From the NCBI GenBank assembly GCA_965153455.1, contig OZ234500.1:9114001-9178000 (forward strand): a stretch of 64,000 bases of DNA, given 5' to 3'. Of the stretch, positions 62,101 to 64,000 are shown piece by piece; position 1 is the stretch's first letter; the number at the start of each line of letters is the position of its first letter. A program made the translations under genes and the position numbers. The notes under the pieces are model-generated. The model saw only the letters and a program-made list of their open reading frames with translations, was not told the DNA's origin and searched no databases. Origin of the DNA: Sphagnum compactum (lineage: Eukaryota; Bryophyta; Sphagnopsida; Sphagnales).

Positions 62101-63683
62101 TTAATGACACACATCTCTTTTGACAATTTGTGCATATGGAAAGAAATCTGACTTGTTCATGACAAATTGAAGAGTGCCCTTGGAAGCTCGCTCCAGCAGC
62201 TTCAGTCTTGCATCTTCAGCTATGCCTCCCACCTGTCCCCTCACCCAACATCATACTTGAGGTGAGTCTCTTTCCAAAATTGATTGAACAAATAGCAAGA
62301 GTAGCAAAAGCCTCGAGACAGAACCACTTCTGCTAGGATTCTTAAGTACTACTTCACTCTGAAAAATGAAGCATGTTAGCATCCAAGCCTGGACTTCTTG
62401 GTTTGATATAGTGGTTCCCTGACTCTCTGTACCTCCTCTGGAAACCAGACGCCAGGTTGAGCACTTCCTTCAAGAACTGCTCTGGCAAATGCTGCCACGG
62501 CTACTCCTACACATCTGCATGACAAAAAGGTCAGCCATTCCAACTCAAACATGAAATGCTATACAAGTGCTAGTTTTCCAGGAAAAATGTTTGGTGAAAG
62601 AAAGGACCTATATAAGCAATCTCTATTTGTCTGGCAGTTACAACTGAAGATTTTTCTTTCAACTAGCAACAAATTACAAGTGGGCCTCCTAATCATCCAC
62701 GAATCTGCTTATGCAGAATATAATTCCTTAGTGCTCTCTGCAAACAAGGGAAGTTGGAACTGGGCCAGATCTGTCTTGTGAAAAACATTATGAAAGACTT
62801 TGAACTGACTGACCTAGAAAGGACAGACATGGCAGCTTACACAGAGAGCATTTTATGGCTATAAATTCCAACTGCCTTTCGTCCATCCTGACAGTCCAAG
62901 TCCACCTGAGCAGTCCTACCAAACGGCAACACTTACACTTTGTGTTTGTGCAAGATTCAAGGCTTAAGAACAATCACTGAATTCCAGAACAGAGGGAGGT
63001 TTGTAGCAGCTGACCCTCATTGACATGCGTTCACCAGCAATGCCATCAAGAGCACGCACCCATGGATCAGACCAACGAACAAGTGTTTCTACCTTGCTCC
63101 GATCTTCCAAAAATCCCTGCCATCATATGTACTTGTAATCAATGGATACATGACCAGAATGTCACTAGGTGAATCAGTATTGTGCCAACACTGATGAAAA
63201 CATGTCTACAGATCTCTCACCTTGGGAGCCAGAGCTGCAACAGCAGCCATTGCAACATTCCAAATATGTGGTGAAGTGCCAAAGCGTGCACTCACACTTG
63301 GCACCCCAAGGACCTCATGTGTACTAGTCACTTCTGGTAGATTGCTGCCACAACCAAAATCCCAGGTTTGCCCTCACAATAGATAAGACAGGAATCCTGG
63401 AGGAAGATGAAAGATGTCCTCATTGACCAATTTGCAGACTCAGACACCACATCTCTCAACCACAAAATTTATCCCAAACTCAGACTTTGCCAGATTAAGA
63501 CCTTTCTCCATGCCTTAGATGTTGTCCTTGAGACTCACACAAAGAGAGTGTGTGTGCAGGTGCAGAGGAGCAGAAGTGAGATTGGTGAAGAGACCTACAG
63601 AAGGTATACAGGTTTGACACCAATTCCTTTTCCAAAGTCCACATCACGTCTTCCACTATATGCTTTCAACCTGACTTCCTTCC
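62101..63683 (-). CDS. Saccharopine dehydrogenase-like oxidoreductase (C-terminal exons, partial)
   Basis: Exons 63599-63683, 63221-63344, 63015-63116, 62841-62905, 62433-62514 and 62101-62232 join in phase. Motifs: KAYSGRRDVDFGKGIGVKPV, then LPEVTSTHEVLGVPSVSARF, VETLVRWSDPWVRALDGIAG with GERMSMR, VDLDCQDGRKAVGIYSHKML, VAVAAFARAVLEGSAQPGVW with FPEE, and a tail around LLERASKGTLQFVMNKS. These match, from memory, the C-terminal half of a plant NAD(P)-binding saccharopine dehydrogenase-like protein (Arabidopsis At1g50450 type, predicted plastid). The catalytic role is not established, and this is not the lysine-catabolic LKR/SDH. The N-terminal Rossmann fold must lie beyond 64000; no upstream exon was recognised in 63.7-64.0 kb. 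Confidence 0.82.
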
Positions 63684-63699
63684 CTGCCAACACAAGTGC

Positions 63700-64000
63700 A
63701 CATTATGAACCCAGCAAGCAACTTCTTTCATCTTAAAAAGAACCAAATTACAACACACACAAGCTCACACAAATAGAGAGAAGCCACCATTGTCTAAAGG
63801 GCTTAGCCCCCAACAGCTTTCTGTGCTTCAACAGGGAGAAAGCACCATCTCTTGAATGATCTTGCAACCAAAAATTTCTGACAACATCTATGACTGGCAT
63901 CTGTCTTAAGTGCAAAGGACATTTAGGGATCGTAATGACAATCAGTTTGGAAACTAATTTAGGTATCTCAAGGTCAACAATATGACATGCCGGGTCTACC
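63700..64000. other. Intron of the dehydrogenase-like gene, running off the window
   Basis: The exon at 63599-63683 begins with an AG acceptor and needs an upstream exon ending on one base. None of the last 300 bases shows a matching motif, so this is most likely intron. Confidence 0.5.

Overview
The window is nuclear DNA of a land plant. It has split genes with GT-AG introns of roughly 70-1000 bases, AT-rich introns and spacers, Arabidopsis-type (TTTAGGG)n telomere-like tracts, and plant transposon debris. I assembled the gene models by hand from exons whose splice sites and reading phases agree. One gene (48.5-52.3 kb) carries repeated CTFxP-type motifs, which I associate from memory with proteins of flagellated organisms. 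With the gene-sparse, repeat-rich layout this hints at a plant with swimming sperm (bryophyte, lycophyte, fern or similar), but the lineage is not proven.

Layout. 63-4778 (+): organelle-targeted-looking TPR protein, 13 exons. 4.8-22.4 kb: a gene desert holding Helitron-like, hAT-like and PIF/Harbinger-like debris, dispersed repeats and a large degenerate foldback repeat. 22.8-32.2 kb (+): a complete 21-exon full-size ABCG (PDR) transporter, about 1521 aa, with both nucleotide-binding domains intact and one GC-AG intron. 33.9-37.3 kb (-): a complete 10-exon tRNA adenosine deaminase (TAD1/ADAT1), about 552 aa, convergent with the ABCG gene. 37.3-46.3 kb: a second desert with minisatellites (one built on a telomere-like motif), AT-rich tandem repeats and a strong hairpin.

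47.0-52.3 kb (-): the CTFxP-motif gene (11 coding exons, about 685 aa) and, downstream of it, two exons of a related remnant or second gene. 54.4-55.7 kb: the 3' end of a Ty1-copia element interrupted by a small Helitron-like element. 57.8-60.7 kb: a divergent pair whose assigned start codons are only 78 bp apart, a Rpr2/Rpp21-type zinc-ribbon protein (-) and an unrecognised 471-aa protein (+). 62.1-63.7 kb (-): the C-terminal exons of a saccharopine dehydrogenase-like oxidoreductase that runs off the right edge.

The genes do not form a pathway. They look like independent housekeeping genes (tRNA editing, RNase P/MRP-like, oxidoreductase), a membrane transporter and two poorly characterised proteins. 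The strongest candidates for something undescribed are the CTFxP gene with its satellite exons, the unrecognised 471-aa gene with its compact divergent promoter, and the hairpin and foldback repeats in the deserts.
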